From the NCBI GenBank assembly GCA_016183615.1, contig JACPEG010000043.1:1-62280 (forward strand): a DNA stretch of 62,280 nucleotides, read 5' to 3'. Shown here piece after piece: positions 53,505 through 61,401 of the stretch. Within the stretch, counting starts at the first letter, position 1, and each line of letters begins with the position of its first letter. The DNA is from Betaproteobacteria bacterium. Its GTDB lineage: Bacteria > Pseudomonadota > Gammaproteobacteria > Burkholderiales > UBA6910. The notes beneath the pieces were generated by a model, which was given only the letters and a program-made list of their open reading frames with translations, searched no databases and had not been told where the DNA came from. Position numbers and translations under genes: made by a program.

Positions 53505-53525
53505 GTGTCCTTTTGTCAAGGACAC
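53505..53525. promoter_or_regulatory. Inverted repeat upstream of the DUF4143 ATPase gene
   Basis: GTGTCCTT-TTGTC-AAGGACAC has perfect 8-base arms and lies 21 bases before the start of the ATPase gene. On the minus strand a TTGACA sits inside it, so a bound protein would cover a promoter element. Confidence 0.5.
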
Positions 53526-53740
53526 ATTAAGATGTATCTGTATCTTCGGCAGGGCCACATTGCAGGCTCCTCGGCGAGCGGAAGGGCGGCATTCATGTGG
53601 CAAATGGGCAAGCGCAGAAAGGCCCGCTCCACTCACTCCGCTGCCTCTGCCCGTTCCGGCAGTTCGGCGAAGCCGTCGGTAAAGGGGCCAGCCTGGCCCC
53701 TTTTGCTTTTCTTGGCCCCTTTTGCTTTTACATTACTACG

Positions 53741-54088
53741 CTACGCCGCCTGCAACTCGAACTCGACCTTCACCGCCTGGAACGGGAATTCGACACGGCC
53801 GTCGGCGGTGCGACGGAGCACACCGGCGTTTAGCAGCGCCGTCACATCGCCATGCACGGCCTTCACGTCCCGCCCCACGCGCCGCGCCGCCTCGCGGATT
53901 GACACCGGCCCCACGCCACACAGCGCCTTCAGCAGCTCCCACCGTTTGGCCGTGAGCACCTGCCACAGCAGCTCGGGCGTGGCAAAGGCAATACGCGCCT
54001 CGCGCTCGGCGCGGCCCGTCTTCATCGCCCGCGCCGCATCGGCCAGCGTCTCGGTGAGAGAGCGCACCTCAAGAACGACCGTGTTCAT
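53741..54088 (-). CDS. TumA-like (HVO_A0114-family) antitoxin, copy 1
   Basis: The 115-residue protein starts MNTVVLEVRSLTETLADA (ATG 54088, with GAGGTGG upstream). The C-terminal winged helix reads LTAKRWELLKALCGVGPVSI, then RDVKAVHGDVTALLNAGVL. This family pairs with DUF6516 (TumE) toxins. The toxin gene upstream is only a stub. Upstream in-frame residues to 54112 are probably not translated. Confidence 0.75.
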   Translation of the reverse strand: MNTVVLEVRSLTETLADAARAMKTGRAEREARIAFATPELLWQVLTAKRWELLKALCGVGPVSIREAARRVGRDVKAVHGDVTALLNAGVLRRTADGRVEFPFQAVKVEFELQAA

Positions 54089-54158
54089 GGTTCCACCTCG
54101 CAATATCGGCACTGAAGTCGGCCATCAGTTGGTCCGGCGTGGAAAAGACGTAGACCAT
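54069..54158 (-). pseudogene. TumE-like (DUF6516) toxin C-terminal stub, copy 1
   Basis: A 29-residue frame (MVYVFSTPDQLMADFSADIA then RWNHEH) matches the last helix of DUF6516 toxins (YVFVSPEQLMADF-type). It overlaps the antitoxin start by 20 bases, the usual toxin-antitoxin overlap, but everything upstream of it is unrelated repeat sequence. The toxin core is missing. Confidence 0.65.
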
Positions 54159-54193
54159 GCCGGCTACCGGAATCGAATTTCTTTCCTCCAGGC

Positions 54194-54295
54194 CGCGGCC
54201 TGCACGCCGGCGAGATCGAACTCGGCGTGGATGCGGGCGAATGGCACCAGCAGCCGGCCCTCGGCGTCGCGCTCGATGAATCCTTCTGCGCGCAC
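54194..54295 (-). pseudogene. TumA-like antitoxin C-terminal fragment, copy 3
   Basis: On the minus strand this encodes AEGFIERDAEGRLLVPFARI and HAEFDLAGVQAA, almost identical to the C-terminus of the intact antitoxin at 55037-55408. Only about 34 residues remain. It abuts the stub at 54069-54158 and the higA stop. Confidence 0.75.
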
Positions 54296-54307
54296 CTTGC
54301 AGCGCTG

Positions 54308-54610
54308 CTACGCCGCCACGGGCTCGATATCCCGGTAGCGCTTCGGGTCCCGCTGCAACTCCCAGAGGTCCAGCGCTTCCTGCATCCGCAGCCAGCTCTC
54401 GGGCGTCGTGTTCGTCAGGCGGGCCACCCGAATCGCCATGTCCGGCGAAAGAGCCCGCTTCTCCAGCAGCAATTCCGAAACGGACAGCCGGCTTACGCCA
54501 AGACGTCTGGCAAATTCCGCCTGCGTCATGTTGAGCGCCGGCAGCACGTCCTCGCGCAGGATTTCCCCCGGGTGGGTGGGCTTGCGCTTGGGGTCGCGCA
54601 GGGTCTTCAT
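54308..54610 (-). CDS. higA: HigA-family antitoxin
   Basis: The 100-residue protein has the HigA pattern THPGEILREDVLPALNMTQ followed by the helix-turn-helix FARRLGVSRLSVSELLLEKR and TNTTPESWLRMQEALDLWEL. It overlaps the toxin gene by one base. Partial copies of its C-terminus occur at 47062-47181 and near 50537-50590. Confidence 0.92.
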   Translation of the reverse strand: MKTLRDPKRKPTHPGEILREDVLPALNMTQAEFARRLGVSRLSVSELLLEKRALSPDMAIRVARLTNTTPESWLRMQEALDLWELQRDPKRYRDIEPVAA

Positions 54611-54888
54611 CAGTGGTAGTCCTCCAGGTTCACGTCAACTGCGTCACCATCCTCAAAACGAAACGTGATACGCAAGTTGCCGGAGACGGACACTGCGTAG
54701 GTCCCCTTTCGGTCACCCTTGAGCCCATGAAAGCCGTAGCCCGGCAGGTTCATATCCTCGGGCCGCGCCACTGCATCGAGCCGGTCAAGAATGCGCCGAA
54801 TGCGGTCCGCCTGCCGCGAGTCGATGCCGCGCCGGTCACTGGTCGTAAAAAACCGTTGCAGCCCCCTATGCCGGAAGCTGCGTATCAC
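54610..54888 (-). CDS. higB: HigB-family toxin (RelE/ParE superfamily)
   Basis: The 92-residue protein (GTG start) has FRHRGLQRFF, RILDRLDAVARPEDM, the central GFHGLKGDRKGTYAVSV and NLRITFRFEDGDAVDVNLEDYH, the HigB signature. HigB is a ribosome-dependent mRNA endonuclease. The toxin-first order is typical. The inverted repeat at 54922-54942 is the probable operator. Confidence 0.92.
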   Translation of the reverse strand: MIRSFRHRGLQRFFTTSDRRGIDSRQADRIRRILDRLDAVARPEDMNLPGYGFHGLKGDRKGTYAVSVSGNLRITFRFEDGDAVDVNLEDYH

Positions 54889-54921
54889 GTGTGCGCTGTA
54901 ATGCCTGTCATTACAACGATA

Positions 54922-54942
54922 ATGTAATACACCACATTACAT
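54922..54942. promoter_or_regulatory. Operator-like inverted repeat of higBA
   Basis: ATGTAAT-N7-ATTACAT has perfect 7-base arms and lies 34 bases before the higB start. An AT-rich repeat with further TGTAAT/ATTACA elements surrounds it. HigA is expected to bind here. Confidence 0.6.
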
Positions 54943-55036
54943 ACGTCAAGCATCGCAAGGCACATTAATGGGGTTCCCGAGCCAGGCCTGGGCCGCCTGG
55001 TCGTCGGAGCCGACGATGGAATCGATCGCCTTTCCG

Positions 55037-55408
55037 TCAGACTGCGGCCTGCACGCCGGCGAGATCGAACTCGGCGTGGATGCGCGCGAACGGCACCAGC
55101 AGCCTGCCCTCGGCGTCGCGCTCGATGAACCCTTCCGCGCGCAGGGCAGCGACGTCGCGGTGCACAGCTTTCACATCACGATCGATCTCGCGGGCGAGCC
55201 CGCGCAGCGTCGAGGGGCCAAGCGCCTGCAGCCGCTCGATCAGGGTCCAGCGCGCGGGCGTCAGGACACGGAACAGCGCCGCCGGCGACTCGAAGCTGCG
55301 GTGCTCGCCCTGGTACTTTCCACTCTTCGAGGCGCGAACAAAACCCGCCTTCATGCGGGCCTGCGCGGTCCGCTCGTCGCGCTCGATCCGGATCGTCATG
55401 GTTCTCAT
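55037..55408 (-). CDS. TumA-like (HVO_A0114-family) antitoxin, copy 2
   Basis: The 123-residue protein starts MRTMTIRIERDERTAQARMK with GGAGG five bases upstream. It has the winged helix LTPARWTLIERLQALGPSTL and RDVKAVHRDVAALRAEGFIE. Its start overlaps the stop of the TumE stub by three bases. It is about 40% like copy 1 by eye. Confidence 0.75.
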   Translation of the reverse strand: MRTMTIRIERDERTAQARMKAGFVRASKSGKYQGEHRSFESPAALFRVLTPARWTLIERLQALGPSTLRGLAREIDRDVKAVHRDVAALRAEGFIERDAEGRLLVPFARIHAEFDLAGVQAAV

Positions 55409-55539
55409 CTTCGCCTCCTCGCGGCCACGTCGGCCAGAAAGTCGTCAAACAGCTTCTCCAGGCTGACGAAGCGATAGGTTTCCTCGCGCCCGCCGAGATG
55501 GCGGTAATTGCATCGGTTTACCGTCCTGCTACTCTCCAT
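55405..55539 (-). pseudogene. TumE-like (DUF6516) toxin C-terminal stub, copy 2
   Basis: A 44-residue frame begins MESSRTVNRCNY and ends RHLGGREETYRFVSLEKLFD then DFLADVAARRRR, matching the last third of DUF6516 toxins (GGREEPYRFVS-type). The first 12 residues are not toxin-like. Its ATG (55537-55539) overlaps the TGA of the res gene, so it could be translated by coupling. The catalytic core is missing. Confidence 0.7.
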
Positions 55540-58214
55540 CACAGCTTCGCATCAATCAACTCCCACTTCTTTTCGGTAACCATCACGAACCGGCAGCGCG
55601 CATCGGATAACTCCGCCCACAGTCCGCCGATGAGGCGATCGTCCTCGGCATCTTTCCAGCGGTCGGCGCCCTTGTACTCCACGGCCAGAACAACGCCGCT
55701 GGGCAGGCGGCAAAGAAAATCCGGGTAGAACCGCCCGTCCGCCTTCTGCAGGAAAAACGAGCACCCCTCCTTGCGCACCAGGTTCCGCACCCAGTAGTCA
55801 ATTCGCCCCCTTTGCGCCTGGGTGTCCAGCCAGACCGCGCATTCGAATTCCTCCTGGCTGTCGAAGTCTCCGATCCGCCCGTAATAATGCTTTCGAAAGA
55901 GGTAGCCGCCCACGCGCGGGTCATAGTCCCGGCTCGGGGCGTACGCCTGCGGGTGGAACTCGAAGCGGTAGGTCTCGTCCACGGCCACGCGCGAGGCGCG
56001 GTCATCGCCGAACAGGGTTTGCTGATAGGCCTGCTTCACCGCCGCGAGCCGCAGATTGCGGATGCGTGCTTCCAGCAGATTGCGAATCAGGAACTTCTGC
56101 CTGTTCGCTCGGCCAAGATCGCATCCCGGCTGCACCAGAAGGTCTTTCAGCCATTTCACCACGAACGCCTGCTTGCTGGCATGCGTCACGGATTGCTCGG
56201 GAAGATTGCGGCACAGCCAGGCAGCCAGCTTCACCTCGTCCCAGTGCTCGGGGCGGTACGCAAAGCCCAGGTCCCGTTGCAGGTCGGCGATGAACCGCGT
56301 CGTGACTTTGCCGGTCGCCTCGTCCACATCGATCTCGCCGCCCTCCGAAACCTTGAGCGCTGCGTTCAGGGCGGCCATTTCGTCCGCAGAAGACGTCGCG
56401 TCGTATAGGGACAGATCCCAGGGATAGTCCAGCACTTCCGGATCGTCGAACAGGGCGAGTTTGCCTTGAATCCGCAGTGCCATCTGCGGTACGGCAAACC
56501 GCATTCCCTGTTCGGCCGGGGTCTGGAAAAACTCGATGGCCTGGGTACGGCTGGCCTCTGCCGCCTGCTGGATCGCCTGCCGCGCCGCCTCACCGCTGAC
56601 CGCTTGCTTGACTGCTTCTTCCTCTTCCGGGTTGAGTGGATGCGCAATGGTCAGGGTCTGCGCCTTATCGTCCCAGGTAAGCTTTTCGCGCACCGGCTTG
56701 GGCACGCGCTTGAGATCAGGCTTTTCCGGCAGCGGCACCACCACCGGATGAATCACGATCCGTCCGGGATGGCCCTCCAGATCGAAGGGCAGTTGCTCGG
56801 CCTTGGCCGCCGCGACGAATTCGGCGACCTCCCGCCGCTCGAAGCCCGCGCCCTCCACGAGCCGGTCGCGCAACGACCGCGCCGTGGCGCCGAAGTCCTC
56901 CGACACCACGAAGGCATAGGACTGATTGAGGGCGCGCGCCTCGCGATGTTTCGCTTCCGGTTGCCGCAGCACCCTCCCGAGGAGCTGCTCCACCGCCGTG
57001 GCGGAGTGAAGTTCCGCCATGCTCACCAGAATATAGGCGAAGGGGCAGTCCCAGCCCTCGGCGAGGGCTTGCTGGGTGATTACGAATCTCACCGGACATT
57101 TCTCGTCGGCGATGCCGCGCGGATAGTCCGCGTTGAGCTTTTCCAGGCCCTTTTCCTCGCCCGTCGCGACCACGATTTCCTCAACTGGAATACGGTGGTT
57201 TTCGCCAAGCTCCTTCCGCACCCGTTCCACATCCAGGGTTTCCACGCCTTGCCGGCGCTTCTCCGCCTGAATCAGCACCACCGGCCGCAGATAGCCGTTC
57301 CCGTTGCGACGCTCCGCGTCCGCGAGCGTCTGCAACTCACCCCGCCGGGCAATAGCATCGGCGAGGCACTGCTGCCAGTTGGGCTCCGTCTCCAGCACGA
57401 TCGGCAGCTTGATCATCTCCTCCGCCTTCAGTTCCGCGGCGGAGACGCTATGCAACACGTTACTGGGGGTCTCTTTCGTATCCGGAGTGGCGGTCAGTTC
57501 CATGATGCCGCTCGGCCGGAACTCGGCGAAGGTCTTGAAGGAGAGCGGAGTGCGGTTGTTGTGGGCCTCGTCCACCACGAGGAACGGCCGGCGCAGCCGC
57601 AGCACGTTGGCGAGCGAATAAGGGGTGGTTTCGGCGTCCGCCAACAACCCGGAGCGCTGCTCGGGCGTGAGCTGATCGAAGTGATGCATGAGGGCGCCGC
57701 TGGACTCGTAAACCTTCAGGCCCTCGGTGTCCTCGCGCCGGAACGCCTGAACGGTGGAAACGATCACCGCGGTGGAAGTCTCCAGCGTGGCGCGGGTGAC
57801 GTTCTTGGCCTCCTCCAGATCCAGCACCGTTACCGGCCCCGCCTCCCGCAATGCGGCGGCGTAGGGGTGCTCGCGGTCCCGGAGCGCCCGAAGCGTCTGC
57901 TCGCGGATCGCCTTGGAAGGCACCAGCCACAGGATCATGCTGTGCTCGCAGCGCAGGAGGTGTGTATTCACGAGCTGAAGGCTTTTCGCGGCAAGCCAGG
58001 TTTTTCCGCCCCCGGTGGGTACCCGCAGACAGAAATAGGGCATGTCCTTCGGGAAGTCGGCGATCGGGTTATACGCAACGTTCTTGCCCCATAAGCGTTC
58101 CGTTACCGCATTGAAAGCGACGCCCGGGCTGGGCAATTCATGGCAGGCCCGGAAATAGGCTTCCACGCTTTCCAGCACCTGTTGCTGATAAACCTTGGGA
58201 GAAAAGCCGGCCAT
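55539..58214 (-). CDS. Type III restriction enzyme Res subunit
   Basis: The 891-residue protein is a DEAD/H helicase-nuclease. Walker A is PTGGGKTW at about 66-73, Walker B FLVVDEAHNN near 220, motif III LTATPD, motif VI GRVLRQP near 425. The C-terminus has a PD-(D/E)xK-type site: YPDFLCRL then VLAVEYKG. Res and Mod together translocate and cleave DNA lacking methylation. The gene follows the ORF6N gene by four bases. Confidence 0.9.
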   Translation of the reverse strand: MAGFSPKVYQQQVLESVEAYFRACHELPSPGVAFNAVTERLWGKNVAYNPIADFPKDMPYFCLRVPTGGGKTWLAAKSLQLVNTHLLRCEHSMILWLVPSKAIREQTLRALRDREHPYAAALREAGPVTVLDLEEAKNVTRATLETSTAVIVSTVQAFRREDTEGLKVYESSGALMHHFDQLTPEQRSGLLADAETTPYSLANVLRLRRPFLVVDEAHNNRTPLSFKTFAEFRPSGIMELTATPDTKETPSNVLHSVSAAELKAEEMIKLPIVLETEPNWQQCLADAIARRGELQTLADAERRNGNGYLRPVVLIQAEKRRQGVETLDVERVRKELGENHRIPVEEIVVATGEEKGLEKLNADYPRGIADEKCPVRFVITQQALAEGWDCPFAYILVSMAELHSATAVEQLLGRVLRQPEAKHREARALNQSYAFVVSEDFGATARSLRDRLVEGAGFERREVAEFVAAAKAEQLPFDLEGHPGRIVIHPVVVPLPEKPDLKRVPKPVREKLTWDDKAQTLTIAHPLNPEEEEAVKQAVSGEAARQAIQQAAEASRTQAIEFFQTPAEQGMRFAVPQMALRIQGKLALFDDPEVLDYPWDLSLYDATSSADEMAALNAALKVSEGGEIDVDEATGKVTTRFIADLQRDLGFAYRPEHWDEVKLAAWLCRNLPEQSVTHASKQAFVVKWLKDLLVQPGCDLGRANRQKFLIRNLLEARIRNLRLAAVKQAYQQTLFGDDRASRVAVDETYRFEFHPQAYAPSRDYDPRVGGYLFRKHYYGRIGDFDSQEEFECAVWLDTQAQRGRIDYWVRNLVRKEGCSFFLQKADGRFYPDFLCRLPSGVVLAVEYKGADRWKDAEDDRLIGGLWAELSDARCRFVMVTEKKWELIDAKL

Positions 58215-58218
58215 CCCC

Positions 58219-58809
58219 TCATCCTCCCCGCTTCTTGCCGAGATCGGCGGTGAAACCGATGGAGCGGCCGGAAGACTCCGGTGCGCGCATCAACTGCCGG
58301 ATAGCATTGATCAGATCGGCGATGGCCTGGCCGTGGCTGGAAACCTTGCGCTCCAGTTCCTCCAGCTTGGCCGCCAGTTCCTTGTGCGTGGCCAGCATCT
58401 CGCGCAACTGCACGAAAGCTCGCACCACGAACACACTCACCTCGACGGCTCGCGGCGAATTCAGGACAGCCGCGGCCATGATCGCGCCGTGCTCGGTGAA
58501 AGCGTGGGGCAAATACTTGCGGTGCTGCCCGCGGCCCGTCTTTAAAGTCGCAATTTGCGACCTTAAAGCGGCATGCTCCTCTATCGTGAGCTGGAACATA
58601 AAGTCCTCGGGAAACCGGGCGATGTTGCGCCTGACCTGCTCGTTGAAGCGTTTGGTCGGCACACCGTAAAGCTCCGCGAGGTCGGCGTCGAGCATCACCC
58701 GTTGGCCGCGAATAAACAGGATGCGGCGGGCGATCAGCGCATCGTTCTCCCCGCTCGGAAGGTAGTCACAATTTGCGGCCACCTTTGTCTTTTTCGGCTT
58801 CACGCTCAT
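58219..58809 (-). CDS. ORF6N-domain protein between mod and res
   Basis: The 196-residue protein has the ORF6N domain: ILFIRGQRVMLDADLAELYG, VPTKRFNEQVRRN, FPEDFMFQLT, and HAFTEHGAIMAAAVLNS. A coiled coil (LREMLATHKELAAKLEELER) follows. The domain occurs in phage antirepressor-like and mobile-element proteins and may bind DNA. Its ATG directly follows the mod TAG stop, and its stop is four bases before res. Confidence 0.9.
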   Translation of the reverse strand: MSVKPKKTKVAANCDYLPSGENDALIARRILFIRGQRVMLDADLAELYGVPTKRFNEQVRRNIARFPEDFMFQLTIEEHAALRSQIATLKTGRGQHRKYLPHAFTEHGAIMAAAVLNSPRAVEVSVFVVRAFVQLREMLATHKELAAKLEELERKVSSHGQAIADLINAIRQLMRAPESSGRSIGFTADLGKKRGG

Positions 58810-60399
58810 CTAAACCTCCAGCGCGTAGGGCGTCTGCTTGAACACGATGCCCTCGCGGGCGAGGCGCGCGGCCCCGAGCCTGCATGCGGCGGCGTAGACC
58901 ACTTTGGGGCCATCGTAGGACGGCAAGGCGTCGTACACGGGGGCCGTCAGCACGTTGCCGCCGTTCGCGGAGCGGTCCTTGAGAATGCCGTTGTAGAGCA
59001 AGTACACCGCGCGTCCTTCGTGAATGCCAAGCAACGGGGATTCGGGCTTACCGGCAATGCCTGTCCCGGTTTCGGCGAACCAGACGAATTCCGCGAGTTG
59101 AGGGAAAGTCACGTCCTTACGAATTTGTCCTTCTGGAGTGAAAAGCGGTTCGTCGCTGAGCTTGCAGAACTGGAAGTCGCCGCCGAGACCTTCGATCTGC
59201 TCACCTTTTGCATTGGTGTAACCGCTGCACACCCGCCGCACCCGCTCGGCGGTGACGTTGCGGGCGATGTTGTTGTCCATTTCCACCAAAATGAAACGGC
59301 GGTTGCCTCCGTCCTCGGCATTCTGCTTAAGCACAGCATGCCCTGTGGTACCGGAACCGGCGAAGGAATCGAGGATCAAGGAATTCTTGTTAGTTGCGAT
59401 CTGAAGAATGCGTCGAATTAGGCGGGTCGGTTTCGGGGTATCAAACGGAACCTCGAAGCCGAGAATTTCGTTTATCTCTTTCTTCGCTTCCTGGTTGTGT
59501 CCGCAGTCCTCGTTGGTCCACCAACTCCATGCGGAAACGCCACTTGTCTCGGACAGATATGTCTTAACTCGGGGCCGCGCCTTTCCATCCCTGCCAAACC
59601 ACATTCTTCCTTCATCGACAAGGGAACGATAGGCAGACTCGATATTCGACCAACACCGACCTGGAGGAGGCGAATACTTGGAGCCCCCGGGGGTAACAAT
59701 TTCGTACATCTGATTCGGTCGCCAGCCTTGAGCAGTAAAGTCTGTCGAAACCCAGGGCCCTCTTGAATCATTGTCCGGGTTCTTGAAGTTCGTGGATTGC
59801 TCCTGGCTCAAAGGCACCGGATTAAATTTGAGCAGCTCTGCATTCTTGGCAGAAACCAGTATGTGATCGTGAGCTTGGCTTAAACCTAATCTGGCGTCAG
59901 GAGAGGTTCTTCGTTGCCAGGCAATAGAGGCTACGAAGTTCCGTCGGCCAAAGACCTCGTCAATCAACATTCGGAGCGAGGCCACCTCATTGTCGTCTAT
60001 GGAGACAAAAATGGTCCCATCTTCCCGCAAAAACTGCTTCAGCAAGACCAAGCGCGGATACATCATGCACAACCACTTGTCGTGGCGCGACAGGTCTTCT
60101 CCCTCCTTGCCCACCACCTCGCTCAACCACTTGCGGATTTCCGGGCTGTTGACGCTGTCGTTGTACGCCCAGCCTTCGTTGCCGGTGTTGTACGGCGGAT
60201 CGATGTAGATGCACTTCACCTGCCCGGCATAGCGGGGCAGCAGCGCCTTGAGCGCGTGCAGGTTGTCGCCCTGCACGATGAGATGGCCGCTTGCCGCGTC
60301 GCCGCAGGAAAGCTCAGGAACCGGCTCCAGCAGGCGGTAGGGAACTTCCTTGTGGTGTTTGACGACGGCTTCCTTGCCGATCCAGTCCAGTGTTGGCAT
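58810..60399 (-). CDS. Type III DNA methyltransferase Mod subunit
   Basis: The 529-residue protein is a beta-class N6-adenine methyltransferase. Motif IV is DPPYNTG at 67-73, and the SAM motif I is FAGSGTTGHAVL near 346. The region between them (about 180-300) is the target-recognition part. Mod methylates one strand of an asymmetric site and protects the host from Res. It heads the mod-ORF6N-res operon. Confidence 0.92.
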   Translation of the reverse strand: MPTLDWIGKEAVVKHHKEVPYRLLEPVPELSCGDAASGHLIVQGDNLHALKALLPRYAGQVKCIYIDPPYNTGNEGWAYNDSVNSPEIRKWLSEVVGKEGEDLSRHDKWLCMMYPRLVLLKQFLREDGTIFVSIDDNEVASLRMLIDEVFGRRNFVASIAWQRRTSPDARLGLSQAHDHILVSAKNAELLKFNPVPLSQEQSTNFKNPDNDSRGPWVSTDFTAQGWRPNQMYEIVTPGGSKYSPPPGRCWSNIESAYRSLVDEGRMWFGRDGKARPRVKTYLSETSGVSAWSWWTNEDCGHNQEAKKEINEILGFEVPFDTPKPTRLIRRILQIATNKNSLILDSFAGSGTTGHAVLKQNAEDGGNRRFILVEMDNNIARNVTAERVRRVCSGYTNAKGEQIEGLGGDFQFCKLSDEPLFTPEGQIRKDVTFPQLAEFVWFAETGTGIAGKPESPLLGIHEGRAVYLLYNGILKDRSANGGNVLTAPVYDALPSYDGPKVVYAAACRLGAARLAREGIVFKQTPYALEV

Positions 60400-60543
60400 C
60401 TCTTGTTCTTATCTCGTCATTGGTGTTTGCGGGGAATAGCCTTCAGATGAGCAGTGCACGGCAGGAAGCGAAAATCCGGTTGGATGCGCGCCGCCATGCA
60501 CTCTGATTTCCGAACTCCATTCGGGTGCAGGGGAAAGTGCCAA

Positions 60544-60837
60544 TCACTTCTTCCCGTAAGCGCCGTCATGGTCCGCATGAATCGCGAGAAGGCGCATGAT
60601 GTCGCCCTCCCGCAACGCCACAGCCCGGCATTTCTGGGAAAGGCGCAGGGTGTAGGCGCCCTTGTCGGATTTGAGTTCCTCCCATTTGAGCCCGGAATCC
60701 CGGTACACCTGGTCCCAGGTCATCGCGAGCAGCTTCCGCAGCGTCTTAGCCGCCTGCCTGAGATCGTTCGTCTCAAGGCCGACGAAATCGGCCTGGAACT
60801 GGGGCGCGTTGAGGTCAAGCCGGACGCGCTGGCTCAA
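60544..60837 (-). CDS. Probable toxin-like small protein paired with an AbrB-like gene
   Basis: The 97-residue protein (MSQRVRLDLNAPQFQADFVG ... KLLAMTWDQVYRDSGLKWEE ... YTLRLSQKCRAVALREGDIM) has a beta-rich C-terminal half like RelE/ParE toxins (RLS-x-K-x-RA), but I cannot place it in a named family. It overlaps the upstream gene by four bases, a toxin-antitoxin-like arrangement. Confidence 0.6.
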   Translation of the reverse strand: MSQRVRLDLNAPQFQADFVGLETNDLRQAAKTLRKLLAMTWDQVYRDSGLKWEELKSDKGAYTLRLSQKCRAVALREGDIMRLLAIHADHDGAYGKK

Positions 60838-61088
60838 AGCCGGTCCTTGACCTTATTCAGAAACGCGTCGAGATCCGTTTCAGCCGCGGGATGGCGGGCT
60901 GCCCATTCCTTTGCGTGCTTGAGCTTCTCCCGCATCTCCGGCGTATGCAGCCACGCCTCCGACTCGGGCACGACCTTCATCGGCCGCAAGACCAGCGAGC
61001 CATCCTCTAACCGCTCGATTTCAAAGTACTTTCCAGCGTACTTCTTGCCCAGGGAGAGCTGTCCGCTACTGCCGACCATCTTGAGCAT
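60834..61088 (-). CDS. SpoVT/AbrB-like antitoxin
   Basis: The 84-residue protein starts MLKMVGSSGQLSLGKKYAGK (ATG 61088, AGGAG upstream). The N-terminus looks like a swapped-hairpin AbrB fold and the C-terminus is helical (PEMREKLKHAKEWAARHP), as in toxin-binding tails. An ATG at 61106 is possible but lies inside the operator-like repeat. Confidence 0.6.
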   Translation of the reverse strand: MLKMVGSSGQLSLGKKYAGKYFEIERLEDGSLVLRPMKVVPESEAWLHTPEMREKLKHAKEWAARHPAAETDLDAFLNKVKDRL

Positions 61089-61102
61089 ATCTGGCTCCTG
61101 CT

Positions 61103-61131
61103 TCATGCAGCATTACAATCATGCCGCATGA
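61103..61131. promoter_or_regulatory. Operator-like inverted repeat of the AbrB-like pair
   Basis: TCATGCAGCAT and ATGCCGCATGA are 11-base arms with one mismatch around TACAATC. It is 15 bases upstream of the chosen start and fits autoregulation. Confidence 0.55.
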
Positions 61132-61237
61132 TAGCATGAAGCGGGGTAGGGTCGTCTATTTTCACAGATCGAATTCTCCTCGCCCCTCAAGAGTTCCTTG
61201 CGCTGCGTGAACTTCGAGGCCCGGCCTGTCCCAGCGC

Positions 61238-61303
61238 TCACTCAGTCAGCCAATCCAGGTAGCTGCCGTCATCTTCGCCAAAAAAACGGGGTATACGATT
61301 GTG
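61238..61303 (-). pseudogene. Short coding-like remnant
   Basis: On the minus strand this reads HNRIPRFFGEDDGSYLDWLT before a TGA. It resembles the N-terminus of small proteins found near DNA-modification genes. There is no start of its own and the frame is cut. The rest of 61132-61401 shows nothing that I can identify. Confidence 0.25.
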
Positions 61304-61401
61304 CCCGCGCTGAACGATACGCAGCGGGACACTATCCAAGTGGGCTCGAGGGCGGCGGGGCATGCAGGGTGAGCACGAAAAATACCGAGCCTGCCGCCCC
61401 T

